Below the pieces are notes generated by a model. That model was not told the origin of the DNA. It was given only the letters and a program-made list of their open reading frames with translations, and did not search any database. A program made the position numbers and the translations under genes. From a virus, in IMG/VR virus record IMGVR_UViG_3300034104_001088, positions 1 to 29,656 of that record: DNA of 29,656 nucleotides. One strand, 5' to 3'. Below are positions 16,523 to 23,334 of this stretch, piece after piece (the stretch's first letter is position 1; each line of letters begins with the position of its first letter).

Positions 16523-17018
16523 GGTTTGATATAGTTTCTGTTACAAATGTAATGTAAGGTATTGCAATTTCTGCGGGTTGCGTTCTAAATAACTTTGCTT
16601 TGTGCTTCAAATGTGCTGAATCGTAATGTTCAGCGTTACTCAAATCGGTTCTTTTAAACATCAAAGCCATAATATCGGACACGCTATGTTTGTTTTCTTT
16701 GACAATCATTTTTTCGATTAGTTTAGTATCCTTAACAGATAGCTTAAATTCAGCTTTGTAAGTAAATCCGTCAATGTCTATTACGCTAATTGGATTTTTT
16801 TTATCGTAATTATCTGTATTAAATTCTTTTGTCTTTTCAACAAAGTATTTAAAGTCGTCCCATTCGTCCTCTTCGACTCCTACAACTTCAAAAACCTTAA
16901 TTTGTTTTTCTATATTGTCAAGCTCTTTGTCGTTATGAATTGCAGAAATTTTTTCGAATTCATCAATAGTTATTTCGTTCATTTTGTTGGCAATGTTACG
17001 CCCAAATACTTCAATCAT
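16476..17018 (-). CDS. Probable tail assembly chaperone, first frame, 180 aa
   Basis: First gene of the minus-strand pair. NEITIDEFEKISAIHNDKEL near residues 14-33 has the same NxITIxxF start pattern as the 246-aa protein, and the rest is helical and charged. The start is either ATG at 17018 or the internal Met13 (16982); the promoter at 17035-17042 leaves only a very short leader for the first. It would act during tail assembly by binding the tape measure before tube polymerisation. An alternative is that both are unrelated regulators, but position and paired out-of-frame overlap favour chaperones. Confidence 0.7.
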   Translation of the reverse strand: MIEVFGRNIANKMNEITIDEFEKISAIHNDKELDNIEKQIKVFEVVGVEEDEWDDFKYFVEKTKEFNTDNYDKKNPISVIDIDGFTYKAEFKLSVKDTKLIEKMIVKENKHSVSDIMALMFKRTDLSNAEHYDSAHLKHKAKLFRTQPAEIAIPYITFVTETISNHAEKQASESVESNND

Positions 17019-17034
17019 ATTTATATTTTTTGAA

Positions 17035-17042
17035 CAAATATA
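17035..17042 (-). promoter_or_regulatory. Minus-strand TATATTTG promoter element
   Basis: Read on the minus strand, 17042-17035 is TATATTTG, the Bacteroidetes -7 element, about 17 bases before the ATG at 17018. The 45-base gap thus serves two divergent directions, because the plus-strand gene at 17064 is preceded by TTAATATAG at 17051-17059. No convincing -33 TTG was seen. Confidence 0.6.
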
Positions 17043-17050
17043 GAAATAAT

Positions 17051-17059
17051 TTAATATAG
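17051..17059 (+). promoter_or_regulatory. TTAATATAG element before the protease gene
   Basis: TTAATATAG lies four bases before the ATG at 17064. Together with four bases upstream (TAAT) it is shared almost exactly with the site before 19686. Confidence 0.45.
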
Positions 17060-17063
17060 GGTA

Positions 17064-18056
17064 ATGACAAAGGATTTACCAGTCTATAAAATTACGATTG
17101 AGCCAGAATATTCCGATGGCGAAGATTTAGGTATTGAGCAAATTGCTTTTACTTCAAATCCTGCTATTAAAGTAAAGGGTATGGCTTTTAATCAATCTCA
17201 AAAATTATTGTTTGCAGATGACCTAAAATATCGGATAACTGCTCCTGCAATGATTCCAATGGAAATATACAGACGGGACGATGAAAGCGGGGAGTATTAC
17301 GTTCAATTTAGCAAAGAAACGATTGAACAAATTCATGTTAAGTTCATGCAGGATTTAAAGAACCGCGATATCTTTAATTTAGAACATGACCAGGCGCAAA
17401 TGGTTCCCGCTTTTATTCTTGAAAGTTGGATCGTAGACAATCCTGAATACGACAAAGCATTTACAACGTTTGGAATTGAAGTCCCAAAAGGAACGTTAAT
17501 GTTAACTGCTCAAATTACTGACAAAGAATATTATAACGAGTTAGTAAAAAACGAACAAGTTGGTTTTTCTATCGAGGGCTTTTTGGGTATGAAGTTAAGT
17601 AATCAAATAAAACAAAATAATATGAACAAATTACCTGATGGCGAGCATCTAATCGAAGGTAAAATCTATGTCGTAAAAGGCGGTGAGATTATCGAGATTA
17701 AAGACGCTCCACAAGAAGAGGTTGCAATGGAGGATACTGTTGTCGAGGAGGAAGTAACTACAGAAACTGAGCCTATCGACGAGCAACCAGAACCTGAAGA
17801 ACTTGCAAAAGAAGAAGAGGTTAAAGAAGAAAAAATGGCTGTTGACGTTGCTACGGATGCAGAAGCTGTTTTGGCTATCGTTGCTCCTGTATTAGAAGAG
17901 CAAGTTAACAACCTATTAAAAATTATCGCTGACTTAAAATCTCAAATGGAAGAGATGTTAGCAGAAAGAACTGAAGACGAAATCGAATTAAAGTCTGAAG
18001 TTAAAATGAGTATTGCTGAAAAGTTCAGCGCATTAAATAAATTAAGTAATAACTAA
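17064..18056 (+). CDS. XkdF-like prohead protease with acidic scaffold tail, 330 aa
   Basis: Residues 1-175 resemble the XkdF putative serine protease family: FNLEHDQAQMVPAFILESWI, then an EVPKGTLMLTAQITDKEYYN block and VGFSIEGFLG. His117 in LEHD and Ser170 in FSIEG are candidate catalytic residues. From about residue 215 the protein is strongly acidic (EEE and EE runs), followed by a helical end (260-330) typical of capsid scaffolds. It would cleave the scaffold during head maturation. An in-frame ATG at 17622, after an A-rich stretch, could give a separate 144-aa scaffold protein. Confidence 0.85.
   Translation: MTKDLPVYKITIEPEYSDGEDLGIEQIAFTSNPAIKVKGMAFNQSQKLLFADDLKYRITAPAMIPMEIYRRDDESGEYYVQFSKETIEQIHVKFMQDLKNRDIFNLEHDQAQMVPAFILESWIVDNPEYDKAFTTFGIEVPKGTLMLTAQITDKEYYNELVKNEQVGFSIEGFLGMKLSNQIKQNNMNKLPDGEHLIEGKIYVVKGGEIIEIKDAPQEEVAMEDTVVEEEVTTETEPIDEQPEPEELAKEEEVKEEKMAVDVATDAEAVLAIVAPVLEEQVNNLLKIIADLKSQMEEMLAERTEDEIELKSEVKMSIAEKFSALNKLSNN
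17622..18056 (+). CDS. Possible nested scaffold protein, 144 aa, in-frame start
   Basis: ATG at 17622 begins MNKLPDGEHLIEGKIYVV in the same frame as the protease gene (residue 187). It is preceded by AACAAAATAAT, an A-rich leader like those of true starts here. The product would hold the acidic and coiled-coil parts only, like the nested scaffold genes of lambda. Nothing in the sequence proves that this start is used. Confidence 0.35.
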   Translation: MNKLPDGEHLIEGKIYVVKGGEIIEIKDAPQEEVAMEDTVVEEEVTTETEPIDEQPEPEELAKEEEVKEEKMAVDVATDAEAVLAIVAPVLEEQVNNLLKIIADLKSQMEEMLAERTEDEIELKSEVKMSIAEKFSALNKLSNN

Positions 18057-18074
18057 AAACAAATACAAACACAA

Positions 18075-19007
18075 ATGGAAAGAAAATTAAAATTTGACTT
18101 GGACATTGAAACAAATGCTTTGCTTTGTCCTAACCCTAACGAGTTCTATTCAAGAGCTTATTTAACAGCAGACGTTGCTGACACTTACAGAGCTTTGCCT
18201 TCAATTAAGAGCCGTGCTCGCATTGCAAACGTAGCTTTTGGTTCTATTTTACAAGCTTCAACTTGTAACTTTAGCGCTCCAACTGATACGCTTGACGCTA
18301 TTGATATCGAAGTTTGTCCATTCTCGGCAATGGCGCAAATTTGTCAGTTTGACTTAGAGCAATCATTTGTTGCTTTACAAATGACTCAGGGCTCTAACGG
18401 TGACTTTTCAGTTGCTTCTTTCATGAACTACTATTGGAGCATCATGGCTAAACAAATCGAAGAAGATATTGAATTGATTAGATGGCAAGGTGACACAGAA
18501 AGCGAAAACACGCTTTTGGCTTTGTGTGATGGTCACTTGAAAAAACTTTGTGCAGATGAAGCTAACTTGGCTTACCATAACGGCGGTGCGGTTAACTCAT
18601 CAAACGTTCTTGCTACATTTAACACAGTAGTTAATAGCCTTCCCGCTTCAGTTCGATTCAAAAAAGCTGACTTAAGAATCCGAGTTTCTTCTAACGTAGC
18701 TGCTGCTTACGAGCTTGCTGCTGCTTCAGGTAACACTTTAACGTATGTTTCTGCTCCATTGCAAATGACTTACTTAGGAATTAAAGTAATCGTTTGTGAG
18801 GGCATGCCTGATAACACAATCGTAGCTTCTTTGAAAGACGATTTGATTTATGCGTTTGATGCTGAAGGTGATGCTAAAGCATTGAAAGCAGTAAACTTAA
18901 CAGATACAGTTGCTGAGCCTTACATCCGTACACGTGCGAATGTTAAAGCAGGATTTTTCCATACAAACCCTGAGCAAATTTCTGTTTGGGCTCCTTGTTT
19001 TGACTAA
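18075..19007 (+). CDS. Major capsid protein, 310 aa
   Basis: The size, the position after a protease/scaffold gene and the composition (Ala-rich, few charged runs) fit the HK97-fold major capsid protein. ERKLKFDLDIETNALLCPNP opens the protein, and a long helix-like stretch (FMNYYWSIMAKQIEEDIELI) fits the spine helix. Codons such as GCT and AAC are more frequent than in neighbours, as expected for a highly expressed gene. A terminator-like hairpin follows at 19026-19043. No other plus-strand gene of suitable size fits this role. Confidence 0.85.
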   Translation: MERKLKFDLDIETNALLCPNPNEFYSRAYLTADVADTYRALPSIKSRARIANVAFGSILQASTCNFSAPTDTLDAIDIEVCPFSAMAQICQFDLEQSFVALQMTQGSNGDFSVASFMNYYWSIMAKQIEEDIELIRWQGDTESENTLLALCDGHLKKLCADEANLAYHNGGAVNSSNVLATFNTVVNSLPASVRFKKADLRIRVSSNVAAAYELAAASGNTLTYVSAPLQMTYLGIKVIVCEGMPDNTIVASLKDDLIYAFDAEGDAKALKAVNLTDTVAEPYIRTRANVKAGFFHTNPEQISVWAPCFD

Positions 19008-19025
19008 TCAAAAATAAATAATAAT

Positions 19026-19049
19026 GGGGGTGTAAAAACCCCCTATTTT
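19026..19049 (+). terminator. GGGGG/CCCCC hairpin after the capsid gene
   Basis: GGGGG at 19026-19030 pairs with CCCCC at 19039-19043 around an eight-base loop, followed by TATTTT. It lies between the capsid and tail-tube genes and may partly stop or stabilise transcripts so that capsid mRNA is in excess. Confidence 0.7.
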
Positions 19050-19073
19050 AAATAACTAAAAAAATATAAAAAT

Positions 19074-19604
19074 ATGTCATGTGAAGCTTTAGAAGGAATT
19101 GTTAAGTCGTGCGACAACAACTCTGGAGGGATTTACAAGGTATGGATTAACCAACAGGATAACATCGATGAGTTTACATTGGATGGAACATTAACTTGGA
19201 CGATTGATTCAATTACCTTAACTGATCCTTTAAATATATATACTGAATTCGAAATCCGTCGAAACACGGGTTCTTATACTGAAGAAGCAGCCATTGATTT
19301 GGTTAATGGTTCTTCTTATTACACTCAAACCATTACTTTAATGTTCCATCGTCGTGACCAATCTAAGTCGCAAGCGATTAAAGTTTTAGGAGCAGGACAG
19401 CAGTATCTTAACGTGATTGTTCAGGATGCTAACGGAAAGTATTGGTTTTTCCCTTATATGCAATTAACTGGAGCTGCTGAAGGTTCGGGTACTGCAAGAG
19501 CCGATGGTTCTAAGTATTCCGTAACTTTAACAGCTGAGAATGAGTTTTTATCATATGAGGTTACACAAAACGCTGTTGAGTCAGTTATAACTGTAGCTCC
19601 TTAA
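19074..19604 (+). CDS. Major tail tube protein, 176 aa
   Basis: A beta-rich protein beginning MSCEALEGIVKSCDNNSGGI. The pattern of strands, the segment FEIRRNTGSYTEEAAIDLVN and the length fit the tube-forming major tail proteins (gpV/Hcp-like fold). Codon use resembles the capsid gene, suggesting high expression. It sits between two hairpin terminators (19026 and 19629), so it may be made from its own short transcript. Two Cys near the start are unusual but without known meaning. Confidence 0.8.
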   Translation: MSCEALEGIVKSCDNNSGGIYKVWINQQDNIDEFTLDGTLTWTIDSITLTDPLNIYTEFEIRRNTGSYTEEAAIDLVNGSSYYTQTITLMFHRRDQSKSQAIKVLGAGQQYLNVIVQDANGKYWFFPYMQLTGAAEGSGTARADGSKYSVTLTAENEFLSYEVTQNAVESVITVAP

Positions 19605-19628
19605 TAGCTTTTTTCTCCAAGCAAAATT

Positions 19629-19654
19629 AGCATCCTTCGGGGTGCTTTTTTTTT
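19629..19654 (+). terminator. UUCG-tetraloop terminator after the tail tube gene
   Basis: AGCATCC (19629-19635) pairs with GGGTGCT (19640-19646) over seven positions, including one T-G pair, around the extra-stable TTCG loop, followed by a T run to 19654. This is the strongest intrinsic terminator in the window. Confidence 0.9.
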
Positions 19655-19674
19655 AAACAAAAAGACGAACTAAT

Positions 19675-19683
19675 TTAATATAG
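19675..19683 (+). promoter_or_regulatory. TTAATATAG element after a terminator
   Basis: TTAATATAG lies two bases before the GTG start at 19686 and 20 bases after a strong terminator. A gene so placed needs a new promoter or read-through, which makes this copy the best argument that the element is a late promoter. Confidence 0.5.
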
Positions 19684-19685
19684 TT

Positions 19686-20027
19686 GTGATATACATAAAC
19701 AAAGACGAAGTAAATAATATAGTTTTGACGTTAAGCGAAGTTAGTAGTTTAACAAATCCTTTTTATTTGTTCGTGTTTCAAAACGAAATGAATCCCGAAA
19801 GCGCACCAATTTTGTTTTCAACTGCGGATATTTCTGCATATCCTGAAAGATACAATCAGTTTATATTAGATGAGCCTGTGGACGTTGAATTAATCAAAGG
19901 GCAGTATTCTTATTTTGTTTATGAGTCACTTACCGCACCAACTGAAATTGCAGACACTACGGGCGTAATTATCGAAGAGGGTCGGATGGTTGTTTCGGGT
20001 GCAATTGTAAATTCAATATACGACTAA
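19686..20027 (+). CDS. Hypothetical virion-block protein, 113 aa, GTG start
   Basis: The frame opens with GTG at 19686, since no ATG fits the conserved-looking beginning (IYINKDEVNNIVLTLSEVSS). It is acidic and beta-rich (FYLFVFQNEM, ISAYPERYNQFILDEPVDVE). It lies between the tail tube and portal genes, so it is probably a minor head, neck or tail protein. No family was recognised. It is preceded by the TTAATATAG element. Confidence 0.7.
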   Translation: MIYINKDEVNNIVLTLSEVSSLTNPFYLFVFQNEMNPESAPILFSTADISAYPERYNQFILDEPVDVELIKGQYSYFVYESLTAPTEIADTTGVIIEEGRMVVSGAIVNSIYD

Positions 20028-20030
20028 TTT

Positions 20031-21350
20031 ATGGCTTGGTATAACATATTTAAACAAAGTGAAAATAAAAGTATTGAGGTTGTGGAGGGCTATCATAGTT
20101 TTTCTACACCTTTTGCTAAAATTGGTGGCGCAAATCTCGCATTACCTTATGTAAATGGACGCTATCAAGTCGCAGGTTACGTTCCTTTTGGTCAAGATAA
20201 TCTTTATCCTGAAATCCTTAATCAAATGTATTACAGTTCACCGTTACATGGTGCAATTGTAGACTATAAAGTTAACGCCGTAATCGGTGGTGGGTTTAGT
20301 ATCATTACGGATAAGCTTACAAATGAAGAAAAATTAGAGCTTTACGCATTCGAAAAGAAGATAAAACTAAAAAAAGTAGCTGCAATTACTACAAAACAAC
20401 TGGTAATTCATAATAGAGTATATTTTAAATTGTGCTTTTCAGACAAAGGAAAACTAACGAAAATAGAAAACCTTTCGCCCGAGAAATTAAGACGCTCACA
20501 GGATGGTAAAACCTACTTTATATGCGATGACTGGGCGTCAAGAATAGATGTTTTTGAAATTACACCCTACCATCCGTTAAATAAAGAATACGAGCAGCTA
20601 TATATTTACGAGTTGCCGTGTATTGGACAAGATTACTACCCACTACCGCAATATTCAAGTGCGTTAAACTTTGCTTTTTTAAGTGGTGAACTTAGTTATT
20701 TAGCAAAAAGTAATATTCAAAACGCTGTTTTTCCATCTTTTGCTATGATGTTCCCTAAACGCCCTCAAAGCGAAGAGGAAAAAAATGTGTTAAGACGAAC
20801 CATTGACAAGCTGAAAGGCGCGGAAAACGCAGGAAAAGCGGTTGCATTCTTTGCAAACAGTCCCGAACAAATGCCAAAAATTGAAAGTTTACCTACGAAT
20901 TCAAATGATAAGCTATTTCAAGAAGCTTCAGCGTTAAACACCGAACAAATTTGTTTCGCTCACACTATCGACCCTATATTAATGGGGGTTCGAACTACGG
21001 GAGCTTTGGGCAGTGGATCGGATATTAAACAAGCTTACGTTATATTTGAAAAGAATGTTGTTAAACCTTTGCGTGAAATCGTCCAGGATATTTTTAACGA
21101 GTTATTGCATATCGCAAAAGTCAAAGGCGAGTTAGTTATTAATAACTTTCAAATCATTAATGAAACGATCGTTGAAGTTGAAGAAAGCGCATCAAAAACA
21201 AGCGAGGCGTTAAATTCATTAAGTCCTTTAGTAGCGACAAAAGTTCTCGGTTCTATGACTGCTAACGAAATTCGTTCTTTGGCTTCATTACCACCTGTTG
21301 AGGGAGGGGATATTTTACCAATTGCAAAACCTGAAACACCTGTTGAATAA
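20031..21350 (+). CDS. Portal protein, 439 aa
   Basis: Forms the dodecameric ring through which DNA enters the head. The length and pattern are typical: YVPFGQDNLYPEILNQMYYS near the start, AIVDYKVNAVIGGGFSI, a central wing, FAHTIDPILMGVRTTGALGS near the end of the core, and an acidic C-terminal tail. Its stop overlaps the connector start by one base. It lies downstream of capsid and tail genes, whereas in most siphophages the portal is just after the terminase. Confidence 0.9.
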   Translation: MAWYNIFKQSENKSIEVVEGYHSFSTPFAKIGGANLALPYVNGRYQVAGYVPFGQDNLYPEILNQMYYSSPLHGAIVDYKVNAVIGGGFSIITDKLTNEEKLELYAFEKKIKLKKVAAITTKQLVIHNRVYFKLCFSDKGKLTKIENLSPEKLRRSQDGKTYFICDDWASRIDVFEITPYHPLNKEYEQLYIYELPCIGQDYYPLPQYSSALNFAFLSGELSYLAKSNIQNAVFPSFAMMFPKRPQSEEEKNVLRRTIDKLKGAENAGKAVAFFANSPEQMPKIESLPTNSNDKLFQEASALNTEQICFAHTIDPILMGVRTTGALGSGSDIKQAYVIFEKNVVKPLREIVQDIFNELLHIAKVKGELVINNFQIINETIVEVEESASKTSEALNSLSPLVATKVLGSMTANEIRSLASLPPVEGGDILPIAKPETPVE

Positions 21351-21910
21351 TGCTTTACTTTATAACTGAAAACTACCTAAAAACGAACACACCTATAACG
21401 GCAAATGTAGACGTTACAGATGTAACACCATACGTTGCAACGCAGGCTCAATTACGAGTAATGCCAATTTTAGGGACCGTGTTTTTTAATTATATGCTCG
21501 AAGTCTATAATACACAAGCCGCAGCACCTGGTAGCCCAGAAGAAACACTAATCAAATTTATTCAACCTATTGTTGCATGGCGAAGCGCAGAAGATGCTGT
21601 ATTTGGTTTAACCTACCAACTTAAAAATAAAGGGCTTCAATTACAAAACGGTGATTTTTCAAGCTCGGTAAGTCGCAACGAAGTTGCTTTTGGTATGGAA
21701 CACTACGCACAAAAAGCGGCTTTCTTTGAGCAACGATTAATTAAATACCTAATTAAAAATAAAAATCTTTTTCCTGAATTTATTTCGGAAGAGAATAGAG
21801 ATACGGATTTAAGACCTATGATTGACTGCCACGGATGCAGCGGATGTTGTGACGGTCATTGTAACTATGAAAATGGAAACGGATATAATACTCAAATTTT
21901 AATACTGTGA
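21350..21910 (+). CDS. Head-tail connector protein with Cys-rich tail, 186 aa
   Basis: Position after the portal and a helical make-up (TQAQLRVMPILGTVFFNYML, AAFFEQRLIKYLIKNKNLFP) fit the gp6-like connector group (DUF6712-type proteins of Bacteroidetes phages as I recall). The C-terminus adds a Cys cluster, CHGCSGCCDGHC, that looks metal-binding and is odd for a connector. The end overlaps the next gene as GTGA. Role: joining portal to the tail. Confidence 0.75.
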   Translation: MLYFITENYLKTNTPITANVDVTDVTPYVATQAQLRVMPILGTVFFNYMLEVYNTQAAAPGSPEETLIKFIQPIVAWRSAEDAVFGLTYQLKNKGLQLQNGDFSSSVSRNEVAFGMEHYAQKAAFFEQRLIKYLIKNKNLFPEFISEENRDTDLRPMIDCHGCSGCCDGHCNYENGNGYNTQILIL

Positions 21911-22137
21911 TTGATTTAAATAAACTTTTTGAAATTATTAAAAAGCAAGGAGCGACAGGAGTTCTTGCGTTATGGTTATTTTACACACATACGGAAGTGC
22001 AGGAATTAAAACAACGCCTTTATGAATGCTATGGTAAAACCGAGCAGCAATTTGAAAAGGAATTAGACAAAGAAACAAGCTTTGTAATAATACCAAAAGA
22101 CGAAGTTAATGAAAAGCTTAAAAATCTAATTTCATGA
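21907..22137 (+). CDS. Holin-like small membrane protein, 76 aa, GTG start
   Basis: The GTG at 21907 overlaps the previous stop (GTGA). A short hydrophobic segment near residues 15-28 (GATGVLALWLFYTH) is followed by a charged coiled coil (HTEVQELKQRLYECYGKTEQ). This layout, one membrane span plus a cytoplasmic helix directly upstream of the endolysin, fits BhlA-type small holins or holin-like proteins. The segment is short for a membrane span, so the call depends mostly on context. Confidence 0.65.
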   Translation: MIDLNKLFEIIKKQGATGVLALWLFYTHTEVQELKQRLYECYGKTEQQFEKELDKETSFVIIPKDEVNEKLKNLIS

Positions 22138-22652
22138 GCTACGAATGGCTAAAAAAAGAAACTGCACCACGTATTTTAGTGCAAGCCGTTAAGCAACTTG
22201 GAGTTAAAGAGTTTGTAGGCAAAGAACACAATCCAATTATCTTAGGTTGGGCAAAAGAAACAGGACTTTCGAACGTTTACACTAACGATGAGATACCCTG
22301 GTGCGGTTTGTTTATAGCTTACTGCGCAAAGATGGCAGGGCTTGACGTAGTAGAGCGCCCTTTGTGGGCTTTAAACTGGAATAAATTTGGTAACCGTGTT
22401 TTTGATCCTATGCTTGGGGATGTTCTTACCTTCAAAAGAAATGGAGGTGGTCATGTAGGTATTTATGTAGGCGAAGACAATACACATTATCATGTGTTAG
22501 GCGGTAACCAAAACAATTCGGTAAGTGTTTCACGGATCGCAAAGAGTAGATTGAATCAGGCACGAAGAACAGCATGGAAGGTAGCACAACCTGCAAACGT
22601 TCGCAAGGTGCAATTGGAACCAAAAGGAGTAATAACAACAAACGAGCAATAA
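22134..22652 (+). CDS. Endolysin, TIGR02594/NlpC-P60-like peptidase, 172 aa
   Basis: A cell-wall hydrolase of the Cys-His papain-like type. IPWCGLFIAYC holds the catalytic Cys57 and GGGHVGIYVGED the catalytic His107, with HVLGGNQNN as the third conserved block. This is the pattern of TIGR02594 proteins. No signal peptide is present, so release depends on the holin-like protein whose stop it overlaps (ATGA). It probably cuts peptide links in murein. Confidence 0.88.
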   Translation: MSYEWLKKETAPRILVQAVKQLGVKEFVGKEHNPIILGWAKETGLSNVYTNDEIPWCGLFIAYCAKMAGLDVVERPLWALNWNKFGNRVFDPMLGDVLTFKRNGGGHVGIYVGEDNTHYHVLGGNQNNSVSVSRIAKSRLNQARRTAWKVAQPANVRKVQLEPKGVITTNEQ

Positions 22653-22653
22653 A

Positions 22654-22875
22654 ATGGCAAAGAAAAAAAAGATTGATGTTGAAATTCAAGTGAATGACGC
22701 ATCTTTAGAAATCCACAAGGATGAAACAGTTAACGAAGTGAAGTTGGATACAAAAAACTTGGACGTAGAGGTTAAAAAGACGGATGACAAAATCGAGGTG
22801 AAAGTCGATGCTCAAAAGCCGCTTTTAAATTTTGTAGGAAAAGTTTTGGGAAGGTATATAAGTAAGAAAATATAG
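22654..22875 (+). CDS. Hypothetical charged protein, 73 aa
   Basis: Starts one base after the endolysin stop. Strongly charged, with alternating hydrophobic and Lys/Asp/Glu residues (KIDVEIQVNDASLEIHKDE, NLDVEVKKTDDKIEVKVDA), giving a regular beta pattern, and a basic amphipathic end (LLNFVGKVLGRYISKKI). The end could bind membranes or nucleic acid. It is last in the late operon. Function is unknown; a lysis accessory role is only suggested by position. Confidence 0.7.
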   Translation: MAKKKKIDVEIQVNDASLEIHKDETVNEVKLDTKNLDVEVKKTDDKIEVKVDAQKPLLNFVGKVLGRYISKKI

Positions 22876-22876
22876 T

Positions 22877-22884
22877 TATATTTG
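22877..22884 (+). promoter_or_regulatory. TATATTTG promoter element before a short RNA
   Basis: TATATTTG at 22877-22884 straddles the last gene's end region. Start of transcription would be near 22889-22891. There is no clear TTG at the proper distance, but the -7 element is perfect. Confidence 0.55.
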
Positions 22885-22888
22885 CTGA

Positions 22889-22948
22889 ACTTTCATAATT
22901 GATTAGTTTAATTGTTAACGAGAACCCTGCCTTTTGGTGGGGTTTTTT
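22889..22948 (+). ncRNA. Candidate small RNA, about 60 nt
   Basis: A promoter element and a strong terminator are only about 40 bases apart, with no start codon followed by a useful frame between them. The transcript would be about 60 nt: an AU-rich unstructured 5' part (TTTCATAATTGATTAGTTTA) and the terminator hairpin. The alternative is that the hairpin merely ends the late operon and the TATATTTG is chance. Both can be true. Confidence 0.45.
22923..22948 (+). terminator. Intrinsic terminator after the lysis genes
   Basis: AACCCTGCC (22923-22931) pairs with GGTGGGGTT (22936-22944), nine pairs counting two G-T, around a TTTT loop, followed by a T run to 22948. Confidence 0.88.
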
Positions 22949-23000
22949 AGTTTCAAGAAAAAAAAATTAAAAAAATGTAACCTTATATTATATTAATTAG

Positions 23001-23008
23001 TATATTTG
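23001..23008 (+). promoter_or_regulatory. TATATTTG promoter of the accessory gene block
   Basis: TATATTTG at 23001-23008 is followed by an AAAACAATTAA leader and an ATG 24 bases after the element. It would drive the run of small genes to 24520. The -33 region has no clear TTG. Confidence 0.65.
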
Positions 23009-23032
23009 TCAAAACAATTAAACAATTAAGCT

Positions 23033-23188
23033 ATGAAAAATCAATTAAACCAACAGCTTCCGATTTATTACAACGGTAAGTTATGTAAGTTTATCGACTG
23101 GGATTCGTTAGACTTTTTAGGATATGTAAAAATTCAACTTACATCCAAAAAATTTATTAAAGTTTCACTAAACAATTTAAACAATTAA
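23033..23188 (+). CDS. Hypothetical protein, 51 aa
   Basis: A short frame starting MKNQLNQQLPIYYNGKLCKF and ending SLNNLNN. It has its own promoter and an A-rich leader, and fits without overlap before the next small gene. The leader and start region (23013-23041) recur at 23171-23200, where they provide the last codons of this gene and the start of the next. No family was recognised. Confidence 0.55.
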   Translation: MKNQLNQQLPIYYNGKLCKFIDWDSLDFLGYVKIQLTSKKFIKVSLNNLNN

Positions 23189-23191
23189 GCT

Positions 23192-23329
23192 ATGAAAAAT
23201 TACTTTTTAAACTTGTTGGATCAAATTACGCCAGCAAATGAAGAACACAAAGACATTTTAAACGTGTTTTTATTCGGTTTCCCGCTGTTTCTTATAACAC
23301 TTGGGGGTTTACTATTAACTTTAATTTAA
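23192..23329 (+). CDS. Small membrane protein, 45 aa
   Basis: MKNYFLNLLDQITPANEEHK is followed by a single hydrophobic segment (VFLFGFPLFLITLGGLLLTL, residues 25-44) at the very C-terminus, giving a tail-anchored layout. Start context duplicates that of the previous gene. Such small early membrane proteins often alter host functions, but nothing specific can be said. Confidence 0.6.
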   Translation: MKNYFLNLLDQITPANEEHKDILNVFLFGFPLFLITLGGLLLTLI

Positions 23330-23334
23330 AAGCC

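Noticed and set aside
21041-21048. TATATTTG inside the portal gene
   Set aside because: Within coding sequence, no start codon with an A-rich leader follows; chance is likely in AT-rich DNA.
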